DNA from: an uncultured Tateyamaria sp.
GTDB taxonomy: Bacteria > Pseudomonadota > Alphaproteobacteria > Rhodobacterales > Rhodobacteraceae
Assembly: GCF_947496075.1 (NCBI RefSeq)
Contig: NZ_CANMBJ010000005.1
Location: 186,001-250,000, forward strand
Length of the DNA stretch: 64,000 bases
Direction: 5' to 3'
Every line of letters begins with the position of its first letter. Position 1 is the first letter of the stretch. Below are positions 8,653-17,003 of the stretch, piece by piece. The notes beneath the pieces are model-generated. The model searched no databases. It was not told the origin of the DNA and worked only from the letters and a program-made list of their open reading frames with translations. The position numbers and the translations under genes were made by a program.

Positions 8653-8733
8653 GCCAAATCCCCCTTGTTTTGATTAACAACTAAAATTGGAACAAAATGC
8701 AAACATTAAGACAGTTTTTACAGCTTGGGCACA

Positions 8734-9624
8734 ATGTTGACGGCAGTTTTCAAGCACAAGGGTCGCTGCCAGCCCATGACGAAACACCGGTTCTCAAACG
8801 TGCCCGTTGGCGCGGACAATCCGCTGAATGCCGCCGTATCGTCGCGTGACCGCAGCACGCTGGCGATGGTCGAACAAGCGGTCGAACATCAACAGACCCT
8901 GCTTGCGTTCCAACCGGTCGTGATCGCCAACGATCCGTCCCGCGTCGGCTTTTACGAAGGGCTGATCCGGGTCATGGACGACACCGGGCGCATCATCCCG
9001 GCCAAGGATTTCATGCCCGTTGTTGAGCGTACCGAACTTGGGCGCGAGATTGACGTGGTGGCGCTGAACATGGGGCTGCGCACGCTGAATGAAAATCCAT
9101 CGATACGGTTGTCTATCAACATGTCTGCCCGCTCTATCGGCTACCAGCGTTGGATGCAGACGCTGAACCGGTGGCTTAAAAAGGATCCCTCGGTCGGTGA
9201 ACGGCTGATTCTGGAAATAACCGAAGGGTCGGCCATGGACCAACCTGAACTGGTCGTGGATTTCATGGATCGGCTCAGTACCAAGGGGATCTGCTTTGCG
9301 CTTGACGATTTCGGTGCGGGCTATACCGCATTGCGCTACTTCAAGGACTTCTTTTTTGACGTGCTCAAGATCGACATGCAGTTCTGCAATGGCATTGCCA
9401 ACGATCCGGACACGCAGGCACTGACCGCTGCAATCATCCAGATCGGACATCATTTTGACATGTTAGTTGTGGCCGAAGGGGTCGAACAGCAAGAAGACGT
9501 CGAAGTGCTGACACAGATGGGTGTCGACTGTTTGCAGGGCTTCTATTTCCAGGCACCCCAGGTTCGCCCCGACTGGCTCTTTGGTCAGGGCGTGGGAGCA
9601 CAGAAGGCTGGCATGCGCGCCTGA
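8734..9624 (+). CDS. EAL-domain cyclic-di-GMP phosphodiesterase
   Basis: This is a stand-alone EAL domain (about 296 residues from the ATG at 8734) that would hydrolyse cyclic-di-GMP. The signature reads EGLIR in place of EALIR but keeps the catalytic Glu. The other metal and catalytic positions are present: [48 protein letters not shown] and LQGFYFQAP. There is no GGDEF, PAS or membrane segment, so it is a soluble enzyme. The start is uncertain: TTG 8725, ATG 8734 and ATG 8776 are all possible, none with a strong ribosome site. The retained motifs suggest activity, not a degenerate sensor. Confidence 0.85.
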   Translation: MLTAVFKHKGRCQPMTKHRFSNVPVGADNPLNAAVSSRDRSTLAMVEQAVEHQQTLLAFQPVVIANDPSRVGFYEGLIRVMDDTGRIIPAKDFMPVVERTELGREIDVVALNMGLRTLNENPSIRLSINMSARSIGYQRWMQTLNRWLKKDPSVGERLILEITEGSAMDQPELVVDFMDRLSTKGICFALDDFGAGYTALRYFKDFFFDVLKIDMQFCNGIANDPDTQALTAAIIQIGHHFDMLVVAEGVEQQEDVEVLTQMGVDCLQGFYFQAPQVRPDWLFGQGVGAQKAGMRA

Positions 9625-9755
9625 GACATAACGTCAGTTGTCGCGTCATAGCGAATCCGATACTGCACACGCAGCGCGGGACCATTCTGAGGCCCGCACC
9701 GGCGTGCAAAGTCTCGGATTGGTCCTCAAGGAAACTGACAGAGGACCCCGACCCT

Positions 9756-10931
9756 ATGACCAACATCGTCATCGCTTCGGCCGCCCGGACTGCCGTTGGC
9801 AGCTTTGGTGGCTCATTTGCCAACACCCCCGCCCATGATCTTGGCGCAACCGTTCTCGAAGCGATCGTGGACCGCGCAGGCATCGAAAAATCCGAGGTTT
9901 CCGAAACCATTCTCGGCCAGGTGCTGACCGCCGCCCAAGGCCAGAACCCAGCTCGTCAGGCACATGTCAACGCGGGCCTGCCCAAGGAAAGTGCTGCCTG
10001 GTCCATCAACCAGGTTTGCGGTTCGGGTCTGCGCGCCGTCGCTCTCGGCGCACAGCACATCGCATTGGGTGACGCTGATATCGTCGCTGCCGGCGGCCAG
10101 GAAAACATGACACTCAGTCCCCACGCCGCAGCCCTGCGCGCCGGTCACAAGATGGGCGACATGAAGTACATCGACACCATGATCCGCGACGGTCTGTGGG
10201 ATGCCTTCAACGGCTACCATATGGGCCAAACGGCAGAGAATGTTGCCGACCAATGGCAGATCACTCGTGATATGCAGGACGAATTCGCCGTTGCCTCGCA
10301 GAACAAGGCCGAAGCCGCGCAGAAGGCTGGCAAGTTCGGCGATGAAATCACCGCCTTCACCGTGAAGACCCGCAAGGGCGACATCGTGGTCGATGCCGAC
10401 GAATACATCCGCCACGGCGCAACCATGGAAGCCATGCAGAAACTGCGCCCCGCTTTCACCAAGGATGGGTCGGTCACAGCCGCCAACGCCTCCGGCCTGA
10501 ACGACGGTGCCGCCGCGGCCCTGTTGATGAGCGCAGAGAATGCCGAAAAGCGCGGGATCGAGCCACTGGCACGTATTGCCAGCTACGCGACTGTTGGCCT
10601 TGACCCGTCGATCATGGGTGTCGGCCCGATCTACGCTTCGCGCAAAGCGCTGGAAAAAGCAGGCTGGAAGCCCGAGGATCTCGACCTCGTGGAAGCCAAC
10701 GAAGCCTTTGCCGCCCAAGCCTGCGCCGTGAACAAGGACATGGGCTGGGATCCGTCGATCGTGAACGTGAACGGTGGTGCGATCGCCATCGGCCACCCCA
10801 TCGGTGCCTCGGGCGCGCGCATCCTAAACACCCTGCTGTTCGAAATGAAGCGCCGCGACGCCAAGAAGGGCCTCGCCACGCTTTGCATTGGCGGTGGCAT
10901 GGGCGTAGCCATGTGCCTCGAACGCGACTGA
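9756..10931 (+). CDS. phaA: Acetyl-CoA acetyltransferase (beta-ketothiolase)
   Basis: This 391-residue thiolase condenses two acetyl-CoA to acetoacetyl-CoA, the first step of polyhydroxybutyrate synthesis; it also works in reverse. The nucleophilic Cys lies in [14 protein letters not shown] (about residue 88), the catalytic His in [12 protein letters not shown], and the second Cys in [10 protein letters not shown] near the C-terminus. The start is supported by AGAGGA upstream. phaB follows after 144 bases on the same strand, so the two likely form the PHB precursor unit; phaC is not in the window. Confidence 0.95.
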   Translation: MTNIVIASAARTAVGSFGGSFANTPAHDLGATVLEAIVDRAGIEKSEVSETILGQVLTAAQGQNPARQAHVNAGLPKESAAWSINQVCGSGLRAVALGAQHIALGDADIVAAGGQENMTLSPHAAALRAGHKMGDMKYIDTMIRDGLWDAFNGYHMGQTAENVADQWQITRDMQDEFAVASQNKAEAAQKAGKFGDEITAFTVKTRKGDIVVDADEYIRHGATMEAMQKLRPAFTKDGSVTAANASGLNDGAAAALLMSAENAEKRGIEPLARIASYATVGLDPSIMGVGPIYASRKALEKAGWKPEDLDLVEANEAFAAQACAVNKDMGWDPSIVNVNGGAIAIGHPIGASGARILNTLLFEMKRRDAKKGLATLCIGGGMGVAMCLERD

Positions 10932-11075
10932 TCCAGATCAAGGCGGTGCCGCACGGCGCCGCCTACCCCTTCCCCATCAAAATTCGCTCGAGGCCAAAGT
11001 AGGTGCGTAATATTGTTGCGCCCAGACCGCATTTAAGCGAAACAATGCGAAACACACCCAAAAGGAGTTCTCCCC

Positions 11076-11798
11076 ATGTCCCGTGTAGCACTTGTCACCG
11101 GCGGTTCCCGCGGTATCGGCGAGGCCATTTCGAAAGCCCTGAAAGACGCAGGATACACCGTCGCCGCCACCTATGCGGGCAACGACGAGGCAGCTGCCAA
11201 GTTCACGGACGAAACCGGCATCAAGACCTACAAGTGGAACGTGGCCGACTATGACGAATCGAAAGCGGGCCTCGCCCAGGTCGAAGCTGACTTGGGGCCC
11301 ATCGAAATCGTCGTGGCAAACGCGGGCATCACCCGCGACGCCCCCTTCCACAAAATGACGCCGGAACAGTGGCATCAGGTCATCGACACCAACCTCACCG
11401 GCGTGTTCAACACTGTTCACCCCGTCTGGTCCGGCATGCGCGAGCGCAAGTTTGGCCGTGTCATCGTGATCTCTTCCATCAACGGTCAGAAAGGCCAGTT
11501 CGCACAAGTGAACTATGCCGCCACCAAGGCTGGCGATCTGGGCATCGTGAAGTCTCTGGCCCAGGAAGGCGCGCGCGCAGGCATCACCGCCAACGCCATC
11601 TGCCCCGGCTACATCGCGACGGAAATGGTCATGGCCGTACCTGAGAAAGTGCGCGAAAGCATTATCGGCCAGATCCCGGCGGGTCGCTTGGGCGAACCGG
11701 AAGAGATCGCGCGTTGCGTTGTTTTCCTGGCCTCCGACGATTCGGGCTTTATCAACGGCTCGACCATCTCGGCCAACGGCGCGCAATTCTTCGTCTGA
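11076..11798 (+). CDS. phaB: Acetoacetyl-CoA reductase
   Basis: This 240-residue short-chain dehydrogenase reduces acetoacetyl-CoA to (R)-3-hydroxybutyryl-CoA with NADPH for polyhydroxybutyrate. The cofactor motif GGSRGIGEAI, NAGITRD, and the catalytic SSINGQKGQFAQVNYAATKAG (Ser-Tyr-x3-Lys) are intact. FabG is the main alternative, but position directly after phaA and the FxQVNY active-site segment favour PhaB. An AAAAGGAG ribosome site precedes the ATG, and a terminator follows 22 bases after the stop. Confidence 0.94.
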   Translation: MSRVALVTGGSRGIGEAISKALKDAGYTVAATYAGNDEAAAKFTDETGIKTYKWNVADYDESKAGLAQVEADLGPIEIVVANAGITRDAPFHKMTPEQWHQVIDTNLTGVFNTVHPVWSGMRERKFGRVIVISSINGQKGQFAQVNYAATKAGDLGIVKSLAQEGARAGITANAICPGYIATEMVMAVPEKVRESIIGQIPAGRLGEPEEIARCVVFLASDDSGFINGSTISANGAQFFV

Positions 11799-11820
11799 CG
11801 CCAGACCATTCCGACATAAA

Positions 11821-11853
11821 AAGGGCCGGTGCAGCGATGCTCCGGCCCTTCTT
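11821..11853 (+). terminator. Rho-independent terminator after phaAB
   Basis: Nine-base perfect arms AAGGGCCGG (11821-11829) and CCGGCCCTT (11842-11850) enclose a 12-base loop and end in CTTT. It closes the phaA-phaB unit and could also act on the small minus-strand gene that ends at 11879. Confidence 0.8.
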
Positions 11854-11878
11854 TATCCCGTAAGATGCCGCGCGCGCA

Positions 11879-11998
11879 TCAGCGGGAAGTCTTGCCCCCA
11901 AACAACCAGTTCCAGGCGTCTGCAAGGGCTGCGCCACGCTCAGCATGGGCGCGTTCCAAACCTTGGCGGATGGCGGGGTGTGCGGATGTCTCTAACAT
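11879..11998 (-). CDS. Small conserved-looking protein, 39 residues, unknown
   Basis: This short reading frame on the minus strand encodes MLETSAHPAIRQGLERAHAE followed by an Arg/Ala-rich helix and WNWLFGGKTSR. An AAAGGA ribosome site sits 8-9 bases before the ATG at 11998. The Ala/Arg/Glu composition, helical phasing and end in Trp-Leu-Phe-Gly-Gly recall small proteins found near regulators in Rhodobacterales, but I cannot name a family. It is divergent from the LysR gene, with the LysR operator between them, so it may share that control. An upstream in-frame extension to 12091 would overlap the operator and is less likely. Confidence 0.55.
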   Translation of the reverse strand: MLETSAHPAIRQGLERAHAERGAALADAWNWLFGGKTSR

Positions 11999-12086
11999 GG
12001 GCGGTATCCTTTGATGGATCAGCGTTTCTGAATTGGGATCAATATGCGCCCTTTTATGAAAGCCCACAAACGAGACTTTCCATAAC

Positions 12087-12111
12087 TTCACTTAAGCTGT
12101 ACTTAAGTGAA
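12087..12111. promoter_or_regulatory. Perfect palindrome overlapping the LysR gene start
   Basis: TTCACTTAAG (12087-12096) and CTTAAGTGAA (12102-12111) are perfect 10-base arms around a 5-base spacer. The right arm ends one base before the ATG at 12113. This is the shape of a LysR-type autoregulatory operator; occupancy would block the start of the regulator and could act on the small divergent gene. Confidence 0.7.
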
Positions 12112-12112
12112 T

Positions 12113-13060
12113 ATGCCTGACCGCCTTCCCCCTTTGACCGCCTTGCGTGCCTTTGATGCCGCTGCCCGCCACATGTCCTTTGCCAAGGCCGCGGAAGAGC
12201 TGCATGTCACGCCCGCCGCCCTCAGCTTTCAAATCAAATCGCTTGAGGAACATCTGGGCACCCAAGTGTTTCATAGGCTGAACCGCGCTGTGGAGCTGAC
12301 GGAGGCCGGTCGGGCCATGGCACCCGGCATGGCTGATGGGTTCCAGACCCTGGCAGCCGCCTGGCGCGCTGCCGAGAGGACATTGGACACAGGAACGCTA
12401 ACCGTCACCGCGGGACCAGCGTTCACCGCCAAATGGCTTGCTCCAAGGCTCTATGATTTTGCGCAAGCCCATCCCGAGATCGAACTGCACTTTTCGGCAT
12501 CCCTAAAGATGGTCGACCTGAACCGCGACGGGGTCGATGTTGCCATCCGCTTTGGAACCGGCAAGGACGAGGACATGTTCAGCAAACTGCTGGCGATGGA
12601 ATGGGTCTGTCCGGTGATGACACCCGAACTCGCCGCGCAATACCCGACGCCAGAAAGCCTCAAGGACGCGCCGCTGATCTTTGACGACAGCATCGTCAAT
12701 CTGCGTCCAAGCGCGGACTGGAGCACATGGTTTCGGATGATGGGGATCGACTTTGCCCCAACCCACGGTGCCCGGTTCAGCCAGGCCGACCACGCGGTGG
12801 ATGCCGCACTGGCAGGAATGGGTGTGACGTTGGGTCGGCGGTCACTGGTGGTTAAGGACATGCATGACGGTCGCCTTGTGGCTCCTTGGCCGAACGCGCT
12901 GGACACCGGCGTGCGTTTCCGGTTTCTCTGCGCCGAAGGGGCCGAAACCCGGCCCCACATCGCAGCCTTCCTCGATTGGATGATCGTCGAGATCGACAAG
13001 ACAAGCTACATCACCGACCGCATGATCCGTAAACCTTCATCCGATTTTCAAGCTGCATGA
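12113..13060 (+). CDS. LysR-family transcriptional regulator, GcvA-like
   Basis: This 315-residue LysR-type regulator has an N-terminal winged helix (PPLTALRAFDAAARHMSFAKAAEELHVTPAALSFQIKSLEEHLGTQVFHR, residues about 6-57) and a substrate-binding domain typical of the GcvA/AmpR branch (LTVTAGPAFTAKWLAPRL). I use the ATG at 12113; a GTG two codons earlier lies inside the palindromic operator. The stop overlaps the start of the YddG-like exporter (ATGA), so regulator and exporter are co-transcribed, and control of the exporter is a natural guess. The ligand is unknown. Confidence 0.88.
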   Translation: MPDRLPPLTALRAFDAAARHMSFAKAAEELHVTPAALSFQIKSLEEHLGTQVFHRLNRAVELTEAGRAMAPGMADGFQTLAAAWRAAERTLDTGTLTVTAGPAFTAKWLAPRLYDFAQAHPEIELHFSASLKMVDLNRDGVDVAIRFGTGKDEDMFSKLLAMEWVCPVMTPELAAQYPTPESLKDAPLIFDDSIVNLRPSADWSTWFRMMGIDFAPTHGARFSQADHAVDAALAGMGVTLGRRSLVVKDMHDGRLVAPWPNALDTGVRFRFLCAEGAETRPHIAAFLDWMIVEIDKTSYITDRMIRKPSSDFQAA

Positions 13061-13926
13061 CACGCGGCACCGCCACCATGATCGGCTTCGTGGCTGTGCT
13101 GCTTTGGGGCGTCTTGGCCCTACTGACTGTCGGCTCGGCGCCGACGCCGCCATTCCTGTTGAACGCGATGTGCTTTGCCATCGGCGGAACACTTGGGTTG
13201 ATCTGGACCGCCGTCAGTGGCGGTCTGAGCCAATTGCGGACCGTGCCCCTGTACGTCTACGTCATGGGCACATTGGGGTTGTTCGGCTATCACGCGCTCT
13301 ATTTTTCGGCCTTGCGCCTTGCCCCTGCGGCAGAGGCCAGCCTGATCGCCTATCTCTGGCCCCTGCTGATCGTTCTGTTTTCCGGCCTGCTGCCGGGGGA
13401 AACACTCCGCACCGGTCACGTGCTGGGGGCGGTGGTCGGTTTTGCAGGGGCCGCGCTGATTGTCACCGGCGGGTCCACGGGGTTCGATGCGGCTGCCCTG
13501 CCCGGTTACATGCTCGCCATGGCGTGCGCCGTCACCTGGTCCAGCTATTCCGTCCTGTCACGCCGTTTTGGCACTGTGCCGACAGCATCTGTTGCCGTGT
13601 TTTGCGTGGCGAGCGCCATTCTTTCGGTGCCGCTACACCTGATGCTGGAAGAAACGGTATGGCCATTGGGTAGCTTGGGATGGTCAAGCGCCATCTTGCT
13701 GGGCCTCGGCCCAGTGGGGCTTGCCTTCTATGTCTGGGATATCGGCGTGAAACGCGGCGATATCCAGATGCTCGGCACCGCTTCTTACGCGGCGCCGCTC
13801 TTGTCGACTGTCGTCCTGATACTGGCTGGCGTTGCTGCGCCCAGCTGGTCACTGGCCCTTGCGGCCATCCTGATCACTGGCGGAGCGCTCTTGGCAGCCC
13901 GCGCCAGCCTGAAGGGGGTGCCCTAA
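13057..13926 (+). CDS. DMT-superfamily exporter, YddG-like
   Basis: This 289-residue inner membrane protein has about ten hydrophobic helices in the two-repeat EamA/DMT arrangement. The segments GYHALYFSALRLAPAAEASL and IAYLWPLLIVLFSGLLPGE resemble the YddG aromatic amino acid exporter branch. It is translationally coupled to the LysR gene before it. Export of aromatic or other amino acids is inferred from family resemblance, not shown. The stop overlaps the end of the convergent small gene. Confidence 0.82.
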   Translation: MTRGTATMIGFVAVLLWGVLALLTVGSAPTPPFLLNAMCFAIGGTLGLIWTAVSGGLSQLRTVPLYVYVMGTLGLFGYHALYFSALRLAPAAEASLIAYLWPLLIVLFSGLLPGETLRTGHVLGAVVGFAGAALIVTGGSTGFDAAALPGYMLAMACAVTWSSYSVLSRRFGTVPTASVAVFCVASAILSVPLHLMLEETVWPLGSLGWSSAILLGLGPVGLAFYVWDIGVKRGDIQMLGTASYAAPLLSTVVLILAGVAAPSWSLALAAILITGGALLAARASLKGVP

Positions 13927-14087
13927 CTCGAAAGTCGGGTAATTTCCTCTTTCAGTTTCAGCTTCTGCTTTTTCATGGTGGCCACTTCGATCTGATCCAC
14001 GCCCGGCGATCGTTGGGCCGTCTCAACCTGATCACTCAGGGTCTGGTGCTTCTTTTTCAACTCCTCGAGATGGGCGATCACGCTCAT
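13923..14087 (-). CDS. YdcH family small protein (DUF465)
   Basis: This 54-residue protein begins MSVIAHLEELKKKHQTLSDQ and ends in a second charged helix (MKKQKLKLKEEITRLS), the two-helix hairpin of the DUF465/YdcH family. The ATG at 14087 follows a strong AAGGAGG site at good spacing; longer starts up to 14141 are not supported. The family's function is unknown. It converges with the exporter gene, with a 4-base stop overlap. Confidence 0.85.
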   Translation of the reverse strand: MSVIAHLEELKKKHQTLSDQVETAQRSPGVDQIEVATMKKQKLKLKEEITRLSS

Positions 14088-14200
14088 GCAGTCCTCCTTG
14101 CTGATAAAGTTGCCTCCACAGCCAAGCACAGCTTTGCTCATAAGTCACGCCGCAGGCGCAGCATGTGGACCTACAAAATGTATGTATGGTCAACGCCGGA

Positions 14201-14944
14201 TTAAAGGTGCAGCGCAGCGCCTTCACGTAAAACCGACTGAATTTTATGGGTATAGCTTTCGCCATCCCTCTCGTGCCGTGCGCCCTCGTGCAGAATGACG
14301 GGAAAATGCAGGCGAAAATCTGCGCGCCCGTTCTTGCGCGCCCGAAAAATCACCAGCTCTGCCGCTTTTCCGATCCGCGGGCAAAGCGGCCAGATCTCGG
14401 GGCTGCCCAGCCGCCCGGCGGCACTGGCCAGAAGGTCTGGCAACCGCTCGGCCCGGTGAATCATGTGCAGGTAGCCCTTGTGCCGCAGCCGTCGCGCCGC
14501 CGCATCGATCCATGCCGCAACAGGTGTCTCAACACCGCGCCCCGCCTCGCGCCCCGAATCATCGGCCACGTGCCCCGCCGCACGATTAAAATAGGGGGGA
14601 TTGGCCAGAACATGATCAAAGCTGCGATCTCGCAGCTCTGCGGGCATATCCGTCAGATCGGCGGCATGAGCCTGCAAGCCGTTCCGTACCGCAAGTGTGG
14701 CATAGTCGGCCTGCCGTTCGACACCGACCAGCTCCAACCCGGACACCCGCGCGCCAAGACACAAGGCCGCAGCCCCAACGCCACACCCAAGATCCAGCAC
14801 CGATTGCCCCGCGCGCGCAGGCACCGAGGCAGCCAGCAACACCGGATCAACGCCCGCCCGATACCCGTCGCGCGGTTGCCACAAATGCAGCCGCCCACCC
14901 AGAAAGGCATCGTGGGTCAGGTCAGCGTCCAAGGTCGATGTCAT
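14201..14944 (-). CDS. tRNA1(Val) adenine-N6 methyltransferase-like (TrmN6/YfiC)
   Basis: This 247-residue class I methyltransferase binds S-adenosylmethionine through SVLDLGCGVGAAALCLG and has the N6-adenine catalytic motif NPPYF (in FDHVLANPPYFNRAAG). Its N-terminal GGRLHLWQPRDGYRAGVDPVLLAA is typical of the YfiC/TrmN6 branch that modifies A37 of tRNA-Val. Its start overlaps the end of the DUF2007 gene by about 23 bases, indicating one transcript. The precise tRNA target is inferred from family. Confidence 0.85.
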   Translation of the reverse strand: MTSTLDADLTHDAFLGGRLHLWQPRDGYRAGVDPVLLAASVPARAGQSVLDLGCGVGAAALCLGARVSGLELVGVERQADYATLAVRNGLQAHAADLTDMPAELRDRSFDHVLANPPYFNRAAGHVADDSGREAGRGVETPVAAWIDAAARRLRHKGYLHMIHRAERLPDLLASAAGRLGSPEIWPLCPRIGKAAELVIFRARKNGRADFRLHFPVILHEGARHERDGESYTHKIQSVLREGAALHL

Positions 14945-15137
14945 TGTCGGTCACAACCCGCAAAGCGGCATCATAATCATCGTCCCGCACCATCAGGCGC
15001 CGTGGGAAAATTCCGATCCCACCTTCGAGGATGCTCATATTTACGTCCATCTGAAAGCAGTCTATATCCTCGCCCTCAAGAAGGGCGGAGGCAAAGGCGA
15101 TGATCGTCGGGTCGGTGCTGCGCAAAAGTTCCTTCAT
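14922..15137 (-). CDS. DUF2007 family small protein
   Basis: This 71-residue protein starts MKELLRSTDPTIIAFASALL and contains EGEDIDCFQMDVNMSILEGG, which fits DUF2007 (a putative signal-transducing fold). The family often precedes a methyltransferase, as here. An alternative GTG at 15158 adds seven residues. It is divergent from the polyprenyl synthase gene across a 44-base gap. Function unknown. Confidence 0.75.
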   Translation of the reverse strand: MKELLRSTDPTIIAFASALLEGEDIDCFQMDVNMSILEGGIGIFPRRLMVRDDDYDAALRVVTDNDIDLGR

Positions 15138-15181
15138 ATCATGGATGTAGGGGCACACCGGCCTAACTGTCGAGGGGTGCT

Positions 15182-16192
15182 ATGGGGAAAGTGATGGACG
15201 CGTCCACAATCGCAAAGCCGCATGACCGGCTTGCCAGCTATCTTGCGGCAGATCTGGAGGGTGTGAATGACCTGATCCGTAACCGCATGGCATCGGAACA
15301 CGCGCCCCGAATCCCCGAGGTAACACGCCATCTGGTCGAAGCCGGTGGCAAGCGGCTGCGGCCCATGCTCACGCTCGCCTCAGCGCATCTGTGCGGCTAT
15401 CCGGGACCCTACCATGTGCATCTGGCCGCCACAGTTGAATTCATCCACACCGCCACGCTGCTGCATGACGACGTGGTGGATGAAAGCGCTCAACGGCGCG
15501 GACGGCCCACGGCCAACCTGCTCTGGGACAATAAATCTTCGGTCCTTGTCGGCGACTACCTGTTCGCCCGCAGCTTCCAGCTGATGACCGAAACCGACAA
15601 CATCTCCGTCCTGCGCATCCTGTCAGACGCCGCCGCCACCATCGCAGAAGGCGAAGTGCTGCAAATGACTGCGGCCCAAGACCTTGCCACCGACGAAGCG
15701 ATCTATCTGCAAGTGGTGCGGGGCAAGACCGCGGCCCTGTTCTCGGCTGCCATGGAAGTGGGCGGCGTGATCGCTGGCAAGGACGAGGCAACAACGCAGG
15801 CCCTGTTCGACTATGGCGATGCGCTCGGCATCGCGTTCCAGATTGTCGATGACCTGCTGGACTATCAGGGCCAGTCGTCCGCCACTGGCAAGAATGTGGG
15901 CGACGATTTCCGCGAACGCAAACTGACACTGCCGGTGATCAAGGCTGTCGCAAAGGCGGATTCGGAAGAGCGCGCCTTCTGGTCGCGCACCATCGAAAAG
16001 GGGCAGCAAGACGAGGGCGACCTCGACCACGCGCTAGACCTTTTACACAAGCACGACGCGTTGGAAGAGACAAAGCGCGACGCCATCGCATGGGCCGACA
16101 AGGCCAAGGCGTCACTCGGCGCCCTGCCCGCGCATGACCTGCGCGATATGCTGATCGATCTTGCCGACTACGTGGTCGAACGGATCAACTGA
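15182..16192 (+). CDS. Polyprenyl diphosphate synthase (ubiquinone side chain)
   Basis: This 336-residue trans-isoprenyl diphosphate synthase builds the long quinone side chain. The first aspartate-rich motif is LLHDDVVDES (about residues 93-102), preceded by GGKRLRPML; the second is QIVDDLLDYQG. Length and sequence fit the long-chain octaprenyl/decaprenyl group (IspB/DdsA), not FPP synthase; alphaproteobacteria often use Q10, so a decaprenyl product is likely but not provable here. GAGGGG precedes the ATG. The convergent ispE gene starts the next cluster. Confidence 0.93.
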   Translation: MGKVMDASTIAKPHDRLASYLAADLEGVNDLIRNRMASEHAPRIPEVTRHLVEAGGKRLRPMLTLASAHLCGYPGPYHVHLAATVEFIHTATLLHDDVVDESAQRRGRPTANLLWDNKSSVLVGDYLFARSFQLMTETDNISVLRILSDAAATIAEGEVLQMTAAQDLATDEAIYLQVVRGKTAALFSAAMEVGGVIAGKDEATTQALFDYGDALGIAFQIVDDLLDYQGQSSATGKNVGDDFRERKLTLPVIKAVAKADSEERAFWSRTIEKGQQDEGDLDHALDLLHKHDALEETKRDAIAWADKAKASLGALPAHDLRDMLIDLADYVVERIN

Positions 16193-16202
16193 CCGCCCCT
16201 GT

Positions 16203-17003
16203 CTAAGACCCCACCGTTTTCACAGCCCGAACCCACCACCGGCGCTGCTTCTCCGCAATCTCGGCGGCCGCATCACGGGCCGTCTCGGCGTCGGAATAGA
16301 CGCCGAAACAGGTCGATCCCGACCCGGACATGCGCGCCAGCTCGGCCCCCTTTAGCGTCTTCAATGCGGCCAGTATCGCCGGATTGCCGGACGCAGCGGG
16401 CGCTTGCAGATCGTTCCTCTGGTCGGCCAACCAAGCCAGAAACGTGGCGTGGTCCGGCCAATGCAATCGCGCGTCCATCGGCGGATTGTCCTTGGACCTC
16501 AAACGCTTGAACACATCTGGCGTGGGCACGTGAATGCCCGGATTGACCAGCACCAGATCCAGAGAGGGCACGCCGCCAACTGGCGCCACCACCTCTCCAA
16601 TGCCGCGCATCCGCTGCGGGGCATCCAACAGGCATACCGGAACATCGGCACCCAATGCCAACGCGTGCGCCTCGGCCCCGAGGGCGCGCAGGGTCGCGGC
16701 CGCATCGGATGATCCACCACCGATACCCGCCCCATGGGGCAGATTCTTTTCCAAAGAAATCCGCACAGCCGCGCCAGCCAGCTCCGCTGCGCGCCAAACA
16801 AGGTTCCGTTCGTCGGTCGGCACGCCAACAGAGAACGGCCCCGACACATCCAGACGCATTCGGGGGGCGGGGTCGATGGTCAGCCGATCACCGACATCAG
16901 CAAAAACCACAAGGGAATCAAGTAGGTGGTAGCCATCTGCGCGTTGGCCGGTCACATGCAGGGTCAGGTTGATCTTGGCAGGTGCAAAGACCTCAGTCGC
17001 CAT
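16203..17003 (-). CDS. ispE: 4-(cytidine 5'-diphospho)-2-C-methyl-D-erythritol kinase
   Basis: This 266-residue GHMP kinase phosphorylates CDP-methylerythritol in the non-mevalonate isoprenoid pathway. It starts MATEVFAPAKINLTLHVTGQ, has DGYHLLDSLVVFAD, the ATP-binding loop LPHGAGIGGGSSDAA, and a C-terminal ARMSGSGSTCFGVY motif. The start at 17003 overlaps the end of the TPR gene by 11 bases; longer in-frame extensions run antiparallel to nothing conserved and lack family residues. Its neighbour on the other strand is the polyprenyl synthase, so both isoprenoid steps sit together. Confidence 0.95.
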   Translation of the reverse strand: MATEVFAPAKINLTLHVTGQRADGYHLLDSLVVFADVGDRLTIDPAPRMRLDVSGPFSVGVPTDERNLVWRAAELAGAAVRISLEKNLPHGAGIGGGSSDAAATLRALGAEAHALALGADVPVCLLDAPQRMRGIGEVVAPVGGVPSLDLVLVNPGIHVPTPDVFKRLRSKDNPPMDARLHWPDHATFLAWLADQRNDLQAPAASGNPAILAALKTLKGAELARMSGSGSTCFGVYSDAETARDAAAEIAEKQRRWWVRAVKTVGS

